Assembly: GCA_025716815.1 (NCBI GenBank)
Contig: JAIXMN010000004.1
Span: 682,001-746,000 of the forward strand
DNA from: Dichotomocladium elegans
Taxonomy: Eukaryota; Mucoromycota; Mucoromycetes; Mucorales; Lichtheimiaceae
Length of the DNA: 64,000 bases
Reading direction: 5' to 3'
Shown here: positions 29,701 through 40,668 of the stretch, piece by piece
Layout: each line of letters begins with the position of its first letter
How positions within the stretch are numbered: position 1 is the stretch's first letter
The notes under the pieces: generated by a model
Told to the model about the DNA's origin: nothing
Databases searched by the model: none
The model's input: the letters and a program-made list of their open reading frames with translations, nothing else
Position numbers and translations under genes: made by a program

Positions 29701-31467
29701 GCAAGTCTCACGCATCATTGGAAACTTTATCTACTATCGTTATCTTAATCCTGCCATTGTGTAAGTGTGTGCACGTGCGCGTCGGAGGGAGCAGCAAGCG
29801 CCTGGTAAACTCATGCTACACTTATCTGGCTTAGTGCACCAGAGCAATATGACGTGATTGACGCCGTCATTCTTCCAGTCCAGAGGAAGAATCTGGCGGA
29901 GGTAATAGGTTTCCACATGTATTTTCCGGACATGTGGCCTGTTAATATCTAACTTGATGATACTAGATTGCAAAAATGCTCCATCAGATATCAAGTGGCA
30001 AGAAGTTTGATGCAGACAACATGTTCCTTGCGCCACTAAACGAATTTGTGCGAAAATCTGCTGATACTTTTGGTGAATGGTTCGTAAAATGTAAGTCTTC
30101 TATCCATGCAGGCATTTGGATAGCTGTGAGAGGACATGAGCTCAACTGAAGACGCATAGTGACTGACGTTGAAGAACCTGAGACGTATTTCGACATCCCC
30201 GAACTGAATGATCAAATCAGTACCCACAAGCCGACTGTATATATTAATCCGTACGAGCTGTTCCATCTTCATCATGCCATCGAGAAACACCTACAAATTT
30301 TAGAGACCTATGAGAACGGTCCGCTTTGCACACTGATGCGGGAGCTTGGTCCGTCCCCATACAAGTCCGAGCTTGAACTTCCCGATTCGATTCTCTGTTT
30401 GAAGTTAAGTCATCCCTCTGATAACCTCCAGCTGGACCCGGCTGCGCGTGCGCGCCAGCTGCTTGTGGATTCTAAGCGACTAGTCATCTATGCCATTAAA
30501 GTCCAAAATGGTGGATCACTCAAGGAGATTCTTGATTCACCTTCAGATGCTGGGCATGAGGACGCTTGGTCTTCGCTTAAGGCGAATGAGTTCAAGGACG
30601 CTGAGGATGGTTCAGCGTCCAAACGGCGGTATGTCAGGTTGAGCCAATCTGTGGCTCCTCTTGACTTGCAAAGGTATAAGCATCACGTAAACGGGCAAAT
30701 GGAACGAAGAGCTCATTTCATCTCACCTGTAGCCTTGGATTCCAGCAACTGAAGGTGGTCACAAGCCGGCTTCTATCCTATCTTTCAAGAACCGGGGTGA
30801 TCTCGGATGAAGGTGGATACCAGCAAATGATTAACATGATTGCGCGCGATATAACTGGCAAGAACACTCGAAGGCAACAGCGTGATGGTGAAATGACCAG
30901 ACTCCGACAAACGCTTGTGCATGTCAAGCAGAAGCATGATTACTTAATGGTGCAACGCAACCAATACGAGGACTATCTAAACAAGTGTATGGAGAGCATG
31001 GCAAACAAGCGTGGTAATCGTCTTCGCTACGGGCTTCCATTTACCCGGCAGTACTTCCACGTGCGCCAGCTTAAAAAACAGGGTAATGCGCCCAAGTTCG
31101 GATCGTTCGACTATAGCGGCAAGCAGCTCTACGAGAGAGGAATTCTGGTCGAGGTAGCTACGCTCAAGCCAAAGGATTATGACAAGATCTCGATCATCCT
31201 ATCGATGAATACAGTCGGAATCATTGAGATTAAGGGCACATACTCACGGTGGAAGATACAAACGGTGCAAGTAGACATGCGATACGAGGAACTGCTGCGG
31301 ATTCAATTCGAAGGTGCACAGACCATGGAGGTGCTTCATGGAATGGTCAAAGTCAATGTGAACCTGTTAATCTTTCTTATCAACAAAAAGTAAGTGGGAC
31401 AATGGGAGGGAAAGAACTAACCGAGTACTGACTAAGGAGGGGATCCAAATCTAGATTTTACGCATGA
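26793..31467 (+). CDS. IQG1: IQGAP-family Ras GTPase-activating-like protein
   Basis: Scaffold linking actin, calmodulin and small GTPases, with roles in cytokinesis and polarity. Sixteen exons: 26793-26901, 27054-27165, 27224-27353, 27426-27586, 27643-27710, 27764-27967, 28037-28272, 28347-28488, 28575-28661, 28705-29174, 29246-29760, 29835-29901, 29967-30090, 30160-30673, 30733-31389, 31455-31467; 1202 residues. A calponin-homology domain (about 70-190) has EESLRNGIILARLA and DLYDKKNIPKVIYCIHALS. IQ-like basic repeats occupy about 275-370. The block KKLTSDNNPSVSTVKNFVHL precedes a RasGAP-related domain (about 480-810) and a RasGAP_C region (about 990-1150). Two introns (27354-27425, 28489-28574) need GC donors to keep the frame. 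The final exon is 13 nt, ending KKFYA. It is shorter than animal IQGAPs because it has fewer repeats. Confidence 0.92.
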
Positions 31468-32361
31468 TTGTTCTCATTTTGCTTACTTCTATAAAACCAT
31501 CGCACTTGCTTTCCTCTAAACGTAACTTGGTATTGTCCAGCCCTATTCAGTTGACTTTATTATGACTTTTGACGACACACATTATGCGGTCGCCCTTGGC
31601 GGCGGATGTGAGATCTTCACCATTGAGAAAAAGTACAAAATCATTCGTAAAATCGGATCGGGGGCATATGGGACTGTATGCAGTGCGATCGACTTGACGA
31701 CGAATACTGGTAATAGCTCTTTTGCAAGCATGAGGGCATGTGTAGTGAATACGTTTTAGTGGTCGCCATCAAAAAATGCTTTCATATTTTTGACAAAAAG
31801 CCAACTACAAAACGGTATCTACGCGAGATTAAACTCCTGCAGCACTTTAACGGACATCCGCGCATCATCAATCTGCGAGCGATGGACATTGTGGATTACC
31901 GAAACTTTAACGAGATCTATCTGGTGCAGGACTGCTGCGATACGACCATGGCAGAGATCATCCATTCCCGTACTGAGCTCGAGCCTGTGCACTATCAATG
32001 GTTCATGTATCAACTTTTTACGGCACTCAAGTTCATCCACAGTGCCAACGTAGGCAAACATTGTTCCCTCTCTCTTTCTTTTATGGACGTGAACATGTAT
32101 GACTAACAAGGAATAAACTAGGTGCTGCATCGTGATTTGAAACCAGGCAAATTTTAAGGGCTCCTGCGAATGATGAGGTTGGCTGTGATCTAGAATTCAT
32201 AATAACTATGGGCGATCCTCGCCTTCCAATTTCATATATACATACATGTATTATATAGCCAATATCCTGGTGAACCAGAATGGTGATATCCGTGTGTGCG
32301 ACTTCGGCATGGCGCGGGGCTATGCAAAAGGATCATCAGAAGTCGATGCTATGAATATGAC

Positions 32362-33111
32362 ACATTACTTTATTTTCAAAAATAAATTTCGTAAAGGAGG
32401 AAAATTATGACGCATACAAAGTAAAATAAATGCCGCACGAAAATATATAATTTGTCGCATAAAAAATAAAATAAATGTCGCATGGATAAAGAAGACCGCA
32501 GAGATACTCGTTAGTCAACAGAAAATATTCTTACTCTCTAACTTACCCCGAAGGTAGCTAGGTGTACCATTGCGATAACAATGGCGGAAAAGGGAGGAAA
32601 GAAAGAGTCCGGAGCTGTTGAGAGTCGACGGCGGATGCAGCGGCTGAAGGGTTGGAAGAAGGAACGAGGAGGAACGACGACGGACCAACGACAACACCAG
32701 CACCAGAAGCATCGGGGGGAAGCAACGGAGGAAGCAGACGAAGACAAAAGCACCTCGACGAAGCCATGGTGGGAGACCTGCGCGGGTGCAGCCAAACCAC
32801 GGTCCCACCCAAAGCCCATATCCTCTCGTCTTGGTGCACTTGAGTTAGGCTGATATCGTTATCTACAGAGGATCTGGAATATTAAAATGGAACAAGTCGG
32901 TATGATAGGGCTGCATACCGTTCAAGACACAAGAGAGGAAGAGGATGGATTTGGTAAAGAAAATCACTTGCCCAAGTCCCCGTTATTTATAATGAAAACG
33001 ATCCAGAAATAATCAAATGCAGACACATTAAGGAGTACATGCAGATACATAAAGGAGTGCGCCCAACCACATTGTCACCACTGATACCACTTCAGTGGTA
33101 ACAACAAGACT
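32362..33111. repeat. Repeat insertion inside the MAP kinase gene (copy A)
   Basis: About 750 nt replace the central kinase coding sequence. The left part is AT-rich, with partial repeats of AAATAAATGYCGCA. The middle is purine-rich with no intron-like ends. The right part ends in a near-perfect hairpin (33072-33104). Segments such as GCAGCCAAACCACGGTCCC, CATATCCTCT and CAAGTCGGTAT recur in diverged form at 34150-34650. No transposase or reverse transcriptase was recognised, so this looks like a non-autonomous element or a compound insertion. Boundaries are approximate, set by where kinase homology stops and resumes. Confidence 0.6.
33072..33104. repeat. Inverted repeat / hairpin at the right edge of the insertion
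   Basis: TTGTCACCACTGA (33072-33084) and TCAGTGGTAACAA (33092-33104) are reverse complements at 12 of 13 positions, with a 7-nt loop. It lies immediately before kinase homology resumes and may mark an element terminus. Confidence 0.75.
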
Positions 33112-33849
33112 GTATTTGTGATGAATTATATTAAAGGCCTTCGTGACAGCGACGGCCAGACACCACCGCGCGAACCCATTGACTTTGGGCCACTATATCC
33201 CGATTGTTCGACCGAAGGCATCGATCTATTGACGAGGCTGCTCAACCTCAATCCGTACAAGCGCATCACCGCTGACGAAGGGCTCGAGCACCCATATGTG
33301 GCGCAGATGAGAGATCCAACAGAAGAGATCGTCTGTCCCAAGCTGTTCGACTTTGCGTCTTTTGAATGCATCCAAGAGGAGGACGCGCTCCTTGAATGCA
33401 TCGTGCAGGAGGTCATCGCTTCGAAAGGTAACGATGCTAGGTCCGACAGCGCAAGAAAGATCAGAGACAATGCTGCTCGGGAGGCGGGACCGCGACAAGC
33501 ACATATATGGGAGCACAAACAGAAATCCCAAGACGAGTATCGTGAGGAGCCATCGCGAAGCCGTTATAGTGGAACTACCATTTCCTCCCCGCGCTCTGCC
33601 TCGGCAGCCGAGGCCCGGCTCTACGCGATGGTGGCTGTTCAGAAAGATCGGGGTATCGAGTTGGAGGAGGGTACGAACACTCACGGCATGATTTCTGATG
33701 ATTTTGTGGGTGAGACGGAGGATATGGATGAGGACAATATCACATCGACGGACAGCCATGCCAGCATATGTGTTGAGTACCGGCGTCAATTGGTCGGACC
33801 TACAGGGACGGATTACCAAGCTCTGGAGAGGCACCTCAGTAGAGAATGA

Positions 33850-35230
33850 TAGCCATGCAGACAATTTTATTAGGGATTTTAGGCTTCCTTGCACTCTAGA
33901 CCATAAGAAACATGTGTTTAAAGAAACATGGTCAACAAGTATGCTTGGACACTGCCTCCTTCCATTTGAATACGTACTGTCTCCTTTCAGAAACAACAAC
34001 AACTTCAGAGTTGTTCCTTGCAAGATATATGTATATACTTATGTTTCAAAATTCTTTCATATGCAAGATAAACAAGGTCGCATAGAATTATATGAAATTG
34101 TCGTATCAACCGAATGCATCTCCTTTACACTTTGACTTACCAACCCGGCTCACATTAGGCGTATTCAGAGGTTCACATGACGCTAACAATGGCCGAAAGA
34201 TCGGTGGTGCGCCAGGATCCTCGGCAGGCGCAAGACAGGCAACGCCAGAAGCAACCGTAGGAGCACATTGGGTTGTAACAATGGCGGACACGAAGCCGGG
34301 CGAAAGGCGGGTCAGCAACAATTTACACCCGGTGAGGGTGGGAAAAAGGAGGAAGATAGCAAAAAAAAGTAAAGAGAGCACCTGGAGTGGACGCAACATC
34401 GAAGCGATGGCAGAGGCAGGCACAGGCAAAAAAAAAAAAAAAAACCCAGAGGGGAAGGGCCTGCCCGAAGCCAGCCAAATCACGGCCCCACCGGATCATG
34501 CGATATCCTCTTTGGCCTCTCTTCGATGGCTCATCAAGTACAGAATACGAAGCAAGTCGATATAAAGATTCATACCGGATAACCCATTGAGGAAATAGTC
34601 CGCGCCAGAATCTCTATTATTTATGAGAAATCAGTCATCCATGTGATTACCAATGCTGAAGCAACTATCAGATGACATCCTCCTTTACAAGTCTTTCATC
34701 TACGACTCTCATCGCTGCTATTTCACGATGGTCCTTGTTTATCAGACCGCAGTTTTGTTGCAAACAAGTTTTAAACGGGCTCTTTGATTTTTCTATAGTG
34801 CCATGATGATGATCAAAATACAGACAGGCGATGACTTAGCTGCAAAGTATTGCATCAGACAGCAAGAGAGTCTGTGTTGTTGCGACGTCAGAACTGCTAG
34901 GACGCGACTTGCAATTTTGAAAAAGAGTGTATAACAGGGCAGATAGTCGCGCTCACCAGTGGCATGAACCATACCCATCATCACGCTCAAAGCTTTCTGA
35001 GTAGATTTGAGCTCTATTGTTATGATGAACCTGCGACTTTTACAACTGGGTAGGGTGGCGATTTCGACTGCTGAAGCAGCGTATTTAAGGTTTGTTTTAG
35101 TAGTGTGTTCAGTGCGGGTATTATCAATCATTCATTCATGGTCGTAAAGTTTAAACGCCGTCTCCCATAAAGAGACTGAGGCTGGCTTATAAGGCATTTC
35201 TTACGTTTTGGGATTCTTGGAGACAGTGAA
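33850..35230. other. Intergenic with a second repeat copy; MDM10 promoter
   Basis: No gene was recognised. The centre is occupied by the copy B repeat. The right third holds the MDM10 up-flank. A 112-codon minus-strand frame (34793-35131) has no family resemblance and was not called. Confidence 0.45.
34150..34650. repeat. Diverged copy (B) of the repeat in the MAP kinase gene
   Basis: It shares ordered, diverged segments with 32560-33010: an ACAATGGCGGA block, a purine-rich middle, AGCCAAATCACGGCCCCACC, GATATCCTCT, GAAGCAAGTCGATA followed by ATTCATACCGG, and TATTATTTATGA. It contains an A16 run (34429-34444). No coding capacity was recognised. The relation to copy A was judged by eye over short blocks, so boundaries and identity are estimates. 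Confidence 0.5.
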
Positions 35231-36609
35231 ATGTACGAGTTTATGGAATACTGTTTGCGACGCTACTACCTGTCCACGGGCTGGAGGGAAGAAAATCAGT
35301 ACTCGAATCTATGCTCATGGTCGCGTTCCATGCTCGACTTTTATACACCCCGGGGTCTCTCCTTGTACCTTTCAAAATTGCCAACGCCGCATTTCAAACC
35401 GTCCTACACTATGAACGCCCTGCCTTCATTAAATGGAAGCTTCGGCTACCTATACACATCGCAACCTCTTGAGGTTGGCACGAGCGCCACAGTGGAATTT
35501 CAGGACATGGTCGAACGCTTCCATGTTGACGAGTCAGCGATGGTTGACCAAGGTACATATAATATATATTCATTATGGTGAAACTACGGCTATGTTGTCT
35601 GTAGGACTGAATTTATGTGGGCACACATAGACCCAGTCAACCATTTCTTGTTATATGGCAGAATGTTCTTCCCGGGTGCGCGCCTCGAGGCCATGTACGT
35701 TCGGCGACTTTCGACCCATTTGCAATATCTCGTCACAGCCATCAATCAGCCCCGCCTTGCAGGACAGCCGCAGGTATAGAAGACAAAGAGAAAGAGAGAG
35801 AGCAAAAGTAAGGGGAAACTTTGGGCTTGGATCGCATTTCCTAAAAAGCAAAAAAAAAAGGTGGCCATGCAACTGCAATATGACGTGGGGAAATGGTGCT
35901 CCGAATGCTCCTATACCACCGATGATGGTTTGCTGGGAATCCGAGCGCTGTACAACTTTGGTCAAACGGTTCTGGAACAGGAAAGCATTCCGGGTATTCA
36001 TGCAGGCCAATGGGCTCTTGGTACAGAACTGTATTATGGAACGCTCGACAAGAGTGGAGGCTGTAAGTTCCAGAGGGGGGTGAAGGGGGGGTTAGTTAGC
36101 AGAGAGACTGATTCTATGTCAACAAAAGTGTCAGTTGGCCTTCGATACCATACGCTGCCGTCTGCAAACACACCACCCATCTGTTTTACCTACACTCTGA
36201 ACCCATTGATCGGGCACATGTCGACTGCTTACGTAGCACAGGTATCAGACGACCTGGCGCTCTGCTCGCGCTATGACTTTAATATCTATTCGTACGAGAG
36301 CGACCTCGCGCTTGGGTTCGAGTATCGGACTCAGAAGGATCACGCCACCACCAATCAAGATAAGACCGAAAACTTAGAGGGCTTGATTAAGGCGAGGGTT
36401 GGGTTCTCCGAGGCAAGTCTATTTTTTTTTCTGCTCTTGACGTCATGCTTAACCTTTTTTTCTTTTACTTTCTTGCTTGCCAGGGTCTTGCTCTCATGTG
36501 GGAAGGACGTTTCAAAAAGGCACTTGTGAGCTTCGGGCTGACCGCAGATTTGTCAAGTCGACCGAGCCCTATTCGTACTATTGGGATCGAAGTTCAGTTC
36601 TTTTCATAG
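35231..36609 (+). CDS. MDM10: Mitochondrial distribution and morphology protein 10
   Basis: Beta-barrel protein of the mitochondrial outer membrane. It is part of the ERMES ER-mitochondria tether and of SAM-dependent barrel assembly, and is specific to fungi and a few relatives. Exons 35231-35552, 35631-35773, 35861-36062, 36129-36412, 36484-36609; 358 residues. The N-terminus MYEFMEYCLRRYYLSTGW, the block LLDF-like MLDFYTPRGLSLYLSKLPTP and the C-terminal SRPSPIRTIGIEVQFFS follow the family pattern. LALCSRYDFNIYSYESDLALGFE is also typical. Intron 4 (36413-36483) must use a GC donor (GAG|GCAAGT), since no GT in phase exists. The acceptor of intron 3 could be 36129 or six bases further; both keep the frame. 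Confidence 0.92.
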
Positions 36610-36824
36610 GTGCTAGGGTGAAATGAAACAAGCGGGCCCTGATTCTGTGGCTTTTTTTTCACTCAGCTTCAAATTTTCTCTCCCTAAAAAAAAGAGAGCC
36701 AGACCCTACCCTATTTTTGCAAATCCTTTTTTCCCATTCAGGCTTGAAGCCCGAGAGTCTGTATACATCCCCACACACACACACTCAAGTAGATCGTATA
36801 TTTCAATCCATTTCGACTTTCAAT

Positions 36825-38430
36825 ATGTCCGCACAAGCCGATGCCAATGCCGATCACAATGTGGAGATGTGGAAGATGAAAAAGCTCATCAAGAGCCTTG
36901 AAGCTGCCAGAGGGTGAGTCAGGGCACACCCAATTTGAGCATGGCGACCTGACTGATATGCTTGCGGCCTTATAGCAACGGTACCTCGATGATTTCCCTT
37001 ATTATTCGTAAGTTTTGTGGCAAAAGAAACCAAAAAAGCAGATGTTTACGTGTACAACAGCCCCCAAAGATCAAATCTCACGTATCGCTAAGATGCTTGC
37101 TGACGAATACGGTACTGCTTCCAACATCAAATCCCGCGTCAACCGTCTTTCTGTCTTATCCGCGATTACCTCTACCCAGCAGCGACTGAAGTTGTACAAT
37201 AAAGGTAAATAGAGAGAATGAGAGAACCCCAGGCGTCTCTTTTTTCCTTCTTTTATAGACTGAGGTTCATTGGGATGCCCTTTTTTCGTTTTTTTTGGCT
37301 TTATTAGTGCCACCCAACGGTCTCGTCGTCTACTGCGGCACGATTGTTACAGATGAAGGCAAAGAAAAGAAGGTTAACATCGATTTTGAGCCACACAAGC
37401 CGATCAACACCTCGCTTTACCTGTGCGACAACAAATTCCACACAGAGGCTCTCTCTGAGCTGTTGGAAGACGATGCCAAGTTTGGCTTCATCATCATGGA
37501 CGGTAACGGCTCTTTGTTCGGTACGCTATCGGGCAACACCCGTGACGTGATTCATAAGCTTCAGGTTGATTTGCCAAAGAAGCACGGTCGTGGTGGTCAG
37601 TCCGCACTGCGTTTCGCCCGTCTGCGTGAGGAAAAGCGACATAACTATGTGCGCAAGATTGCGGAACTCGCAGTCAGCTTTTTCATCACCAACGACAAGG
37701 TCAATGTTGCAGGCCTTGTCCTTGCCGGTTCGGCCGACTTCAAGACCGAACTCTCCCAGTCTGACATGTTTGACCAGCGATTGCAGGCCAAAATTGTCAA
37801 GGTTGTCGATGTGTCTTATGGCGGCGAGAACGGCTTCAACCAGGCGATCGAGCTTTCTGCTGAATCGCTCTCGAACGTCAAGTTCATCCAGGAGAAGAAG
37901 CTCATTCAGTCATACTTTGACGAGATTTCACAGGACTCGGGCAAATATTGCTTCGGTGTGGATGATACGCTCAAGGCCCTCGAGCTTGGTGCGGTCGAGA
38001 ACTTGATTGTCTTCGAAGGCCTCGACCTCAACCGATACGTGCTCCGTAACGCAGCTGGCGTTGACACTGTCGTCTATCCTACGAAGGCTGAGGAAAAGGA
38101 CCGGGAATTCATGAAGGACACCTGCGAGGAGGCAGCCCCTAATGCCGAAATGGAGGTCATTGAGGTTAAACCGCTCTTGGAATGGTTCGCCGAGAGATAC
38201 AAGGACTTTGGTGCCACTCTGGAGTTTGTCACAAACCGCTCGCAGGAAGGTGCACAGTTCGTCAAGGGCTTCGGCGGTATTGGTGGCATTCTTAGGTAAA
38301 TAATGCACATTTAATGGGTAACTTGTCGACAGGAAGTTAGAACTAATTTTGTCTTTCAAGATACCGCGTCAACTTTGATCAACTCAACTATGATTCCGAT
38401 GAGTTCATGTCCGATGACGATTACATTTAA
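36825..38430 (+). CDS. SUP45: Eukaryotic peptide chain release factor 1 (eRF1)
   Basis: Recognises all three stop codons in the ribosomal A site and triggers peptide release with eRF3. Exons 36825-36913, 36976-37007, 37061-37204, 37308-38295, 38361-38430; 440 residues against 437 in yeast. The decoding motifs NIKS (near residue 62) and YLCDNKF (YxCxxxF, near 125) are present, as is the catalytic GGQ within [15 protein letters not shown] (near 183). The acidic C-terminus ends [12 protein letters not shown], which contacts eRF3 in relatives. The standard motifs give no hint of an altered genetic code. The second exon is only 32 nt. Confidence 0.98.
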
Positions 38431-38558
38431 AGGATAGAAACCAAAACCCTCTGAAAAAAAAAAAGAAAAGAACGAACTTAAAGCGCACACACTTAATGCT
38501 TAGATGTACATGATTTGCAACAAGAACAACACTGACAACATAGGAACTGTATTTCATT

Positions 38559-40668
38559 CTAGTAAAAGTACTTGAAGTCTCGCATGTTGCGCTTATTTTC
38601 ACGACGAAGGTAGTATCCTGTCATGGATGCCATCACAGCACAGGCCACAGCACAACCAATGTTGACCGCGTTGCCGAACACTATAAAACCGAACCAAACG
38701 ATGTGTTAGTTTCTCGGTGTTATGTCTGTTTGTGTCTTTGTTCCTCCAAGGAAAATGCGAACCATGATGCGTGTCACCCGGAAGTGTATAGAGATACGAT
38801 GCGATGACGCTGCCAATGTTGCCCATCATATTGACAAGCGCAACCCCGACGGCGCGTACTGTGAGGTCCTCGTAGTTCAGGGCTGACCAGCTAATGCCGA
38901 TAGGTCCCTCGGTGCCTATGCCCGCAGCGATGACAAAAATGGAGGCGTATGAGACTAGCAAGAGGAGAAAACATTAGTAGGACATTCTGAGCTGAGCTGT
39001 GCGAGGTAAAGGACAGGTTGCTCCTACTTACGCCAGCGGTCTCGCATGCACAACAGCAGCAGGTAGCCGAGACCGACGATGCATGCGCCGGAGATGATAA
39101 AGAGGCTTCTGCGGTTTCCTCGATCGGCAAAGAAGCCACAGATCAAGACGAGTCCGGCACCGACAACGCAAGGTGGCGTGGTCAACAGTTGGGCTGTCAA
39201 GGCAGGAAATCCAAAGTCTAAAGAAAACGTTTGCGGGTCGCTGTTTTTGTTAGTTAAGGAGGAGGAGGTGTAAAAGTGTGCTTACTTGCCATCAATGAGA
39301 ACGGGCGAGAAGACGGTGATGCTGGTCACATTGATTGACGAGAGCATAAAGACCGACGCAAAAAGCCAGGTCTTGCGGTCCATCACCGCCAGCTTGATGG
39401 TGTCCAGCGTGATGGGCTTGGAATGGGTTCCGGCCTCGTCAACCACCTCGAGCATTCGAAGTCGCTGCACCTCCTTTTGCTCAGGCGTCAACCAGCTCAC
39501 CTCTTCGACGCTGTCAAACAGGATAAGGAAACCAAGGACCGCAAGGAAAACGGTCGGCGCGCCCTCGATGATGAACAGGTACTGCCATCCGCGCAATCCG
39601 TGTAGGCCATCCATGCTTGTCGCCAAAAACGCGAGCGGCCCCGATGCGATGCCTGAAATGGCAGCCATACAGAGTAGAATGGCCATGCGGAAACCAAGTT
39701 CTTCGGGCTTGTATATCCGCGACATTTGATAGAGTATCCCAGGTGTGAACCCACTTTCGGAAGCACTGGGAGACGGGGAAAACGTCAAGCCATTTCAGTC
39801 AAGTTTTTACGTCTCTTGAGATTATACTACACCCGTACCCCAAGAGCAGACGAGTGATCAGCAAGCCTTGAAAGTTCGTCGTCAGCGCCATCGAAAGCGT
39901 CACAAGTCCCCAGACGAGCATAATAGACGACAACCAGATCCGCGCTCCCAGACGCTTGAGGATAATATTCGATGGCACCTGGAAAAGGATCTAATGTATA
40001 TTGTTCAGACATGCATCTGTCTCGAAAGAGAGCATTCATTTTCCTTACATAAGTTACGAAGAAGGCAGATATGGCGGTGCTCAGCTCGGGGCCAGTCATC
40101 TAATAACCAGCATCATCATCAGAAAGGAGAGAAAGAGAAAGGTAGGGAGGTGGTAATGGTCATGTTGAGGAATCTGCAGAAAGAGCGGTCTGACCGCGCT
40201 ATTTACCCCAAGGTCCGTCTGAAGGCCTGCGAGTCTACAGAAAAGAACAAAAATGTTCACTCATGTCTACAGATGTATGCGATGTTCTACGTACGTAGCA
40301 TTTCCAATGTTGGCTCGATCGAGGAAGTCGACAAAGTAAAAAGAGCATAGCAGCGGAATAATACACATGTCCATCTTGCGGACAAGCTTCTTCTCTTGTT
40401 CCTCCGTATAACAAGGTCGCTGCTGCTTCTCGTTGCTATCGTTGTCGTCGAGGCTGACCTTGTCCAGCAAGGCTGCATCATTGTTCTTGAGCGTAACAGT
40501 AGTTGAAATGGTGCTCTCGGTCGCATGGACCGTGGTCTGGTCTGAAGACGCATTTGAATGGTTGTACATGAACTGCTGCTGTTGGTGGTGATAATGCTGT
40601 GTCGTTGTAGTCACGTCGTTGCTGTTGTCATAAAAAAGAGGATCGTTTGCGCAAGTAGAGGGGCTCAT
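38559..40668 (-). CDS. MFS transporter, anion:cation symporter (Dal5-like) family
   Basis: Predicted plasma-membrane proton symporter for organic anions or vitamins; the substrate is not determined by sequence. Exons 40295-40668, 40207-40234, 40049-40099, 39833-39990, 39290-39765, 39032-39217, 38763-38954, 38559-38680; 528 residues. A long N-terminal tail of about 105 residues, rich in Gln, His, Asn and Thr, precedes about 12 membrane segments. The family signature FVDFLDRANIGNA is at the first segment, and RLLLGYGASESGFTPGILY is the later signature. Loop residues ADRGNRR are also typical. Intron 5 (39218-39289) needs a GC donor (GATG|GCAAGT on the minus strand) to join VLID to DFGFPALTAQLL. 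The second exon is 28 nt. Confidence 0.9.

Larger units (their letters stand above)
31562..33849 (+). pseudogene. Slt2/Mpk1-like MAP kinase interrupted by a repeat insertion
   Basis: Remains of a cell-wall-integrity type MAP kinase. The 5' part spans exons 31562-31709, 31760-32049, 32122-32146 and 32259-about 32361. It encodes the Gly loop GSGAYGTV, VVAIKKCF, REIKLLQHF, HRDLKPANILVN and CDFGMARGYAKGS. The frame then meets foreign sequence just after NMT, where TEY should follow, and stops at 32410. Homology resumes near 33112 with VMNYIKGLRDSDG and LLTRLLNLNPYKRITADEGLEHPY, then an open 3' region to 33849 with an acidic, Ser-rich tail. About 70-75 residues of the core (TEY loop, RWYRAPE, DVWSVGCI region) are absent and were not found in any frame of the insert. 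The third intron (32147-32258) uses a GC donor. Probably inactive; an assembly artefact or an expressed truncated kinase remains possible. Confidence 0.8.

Noticed and set aside
32581..32853. Overlapping frames in the repeat insert (both strands)
   Set aside because: They are low-complexity, purine-driven frames in several phases at once, with no domain signature; the missing kinase core is not encoded.
32362..33111. Insert as a Helitron
   Set aside because: The terminal hairpin is suggestive, but no CTRR end, TC start or Rep/helicase was found.
32362..33111. Insert as a normal long intron of the MAP kinase
   Set aside because: No donor in phase lies at the left break, and splicing would still leave out about 70 conserved residues.
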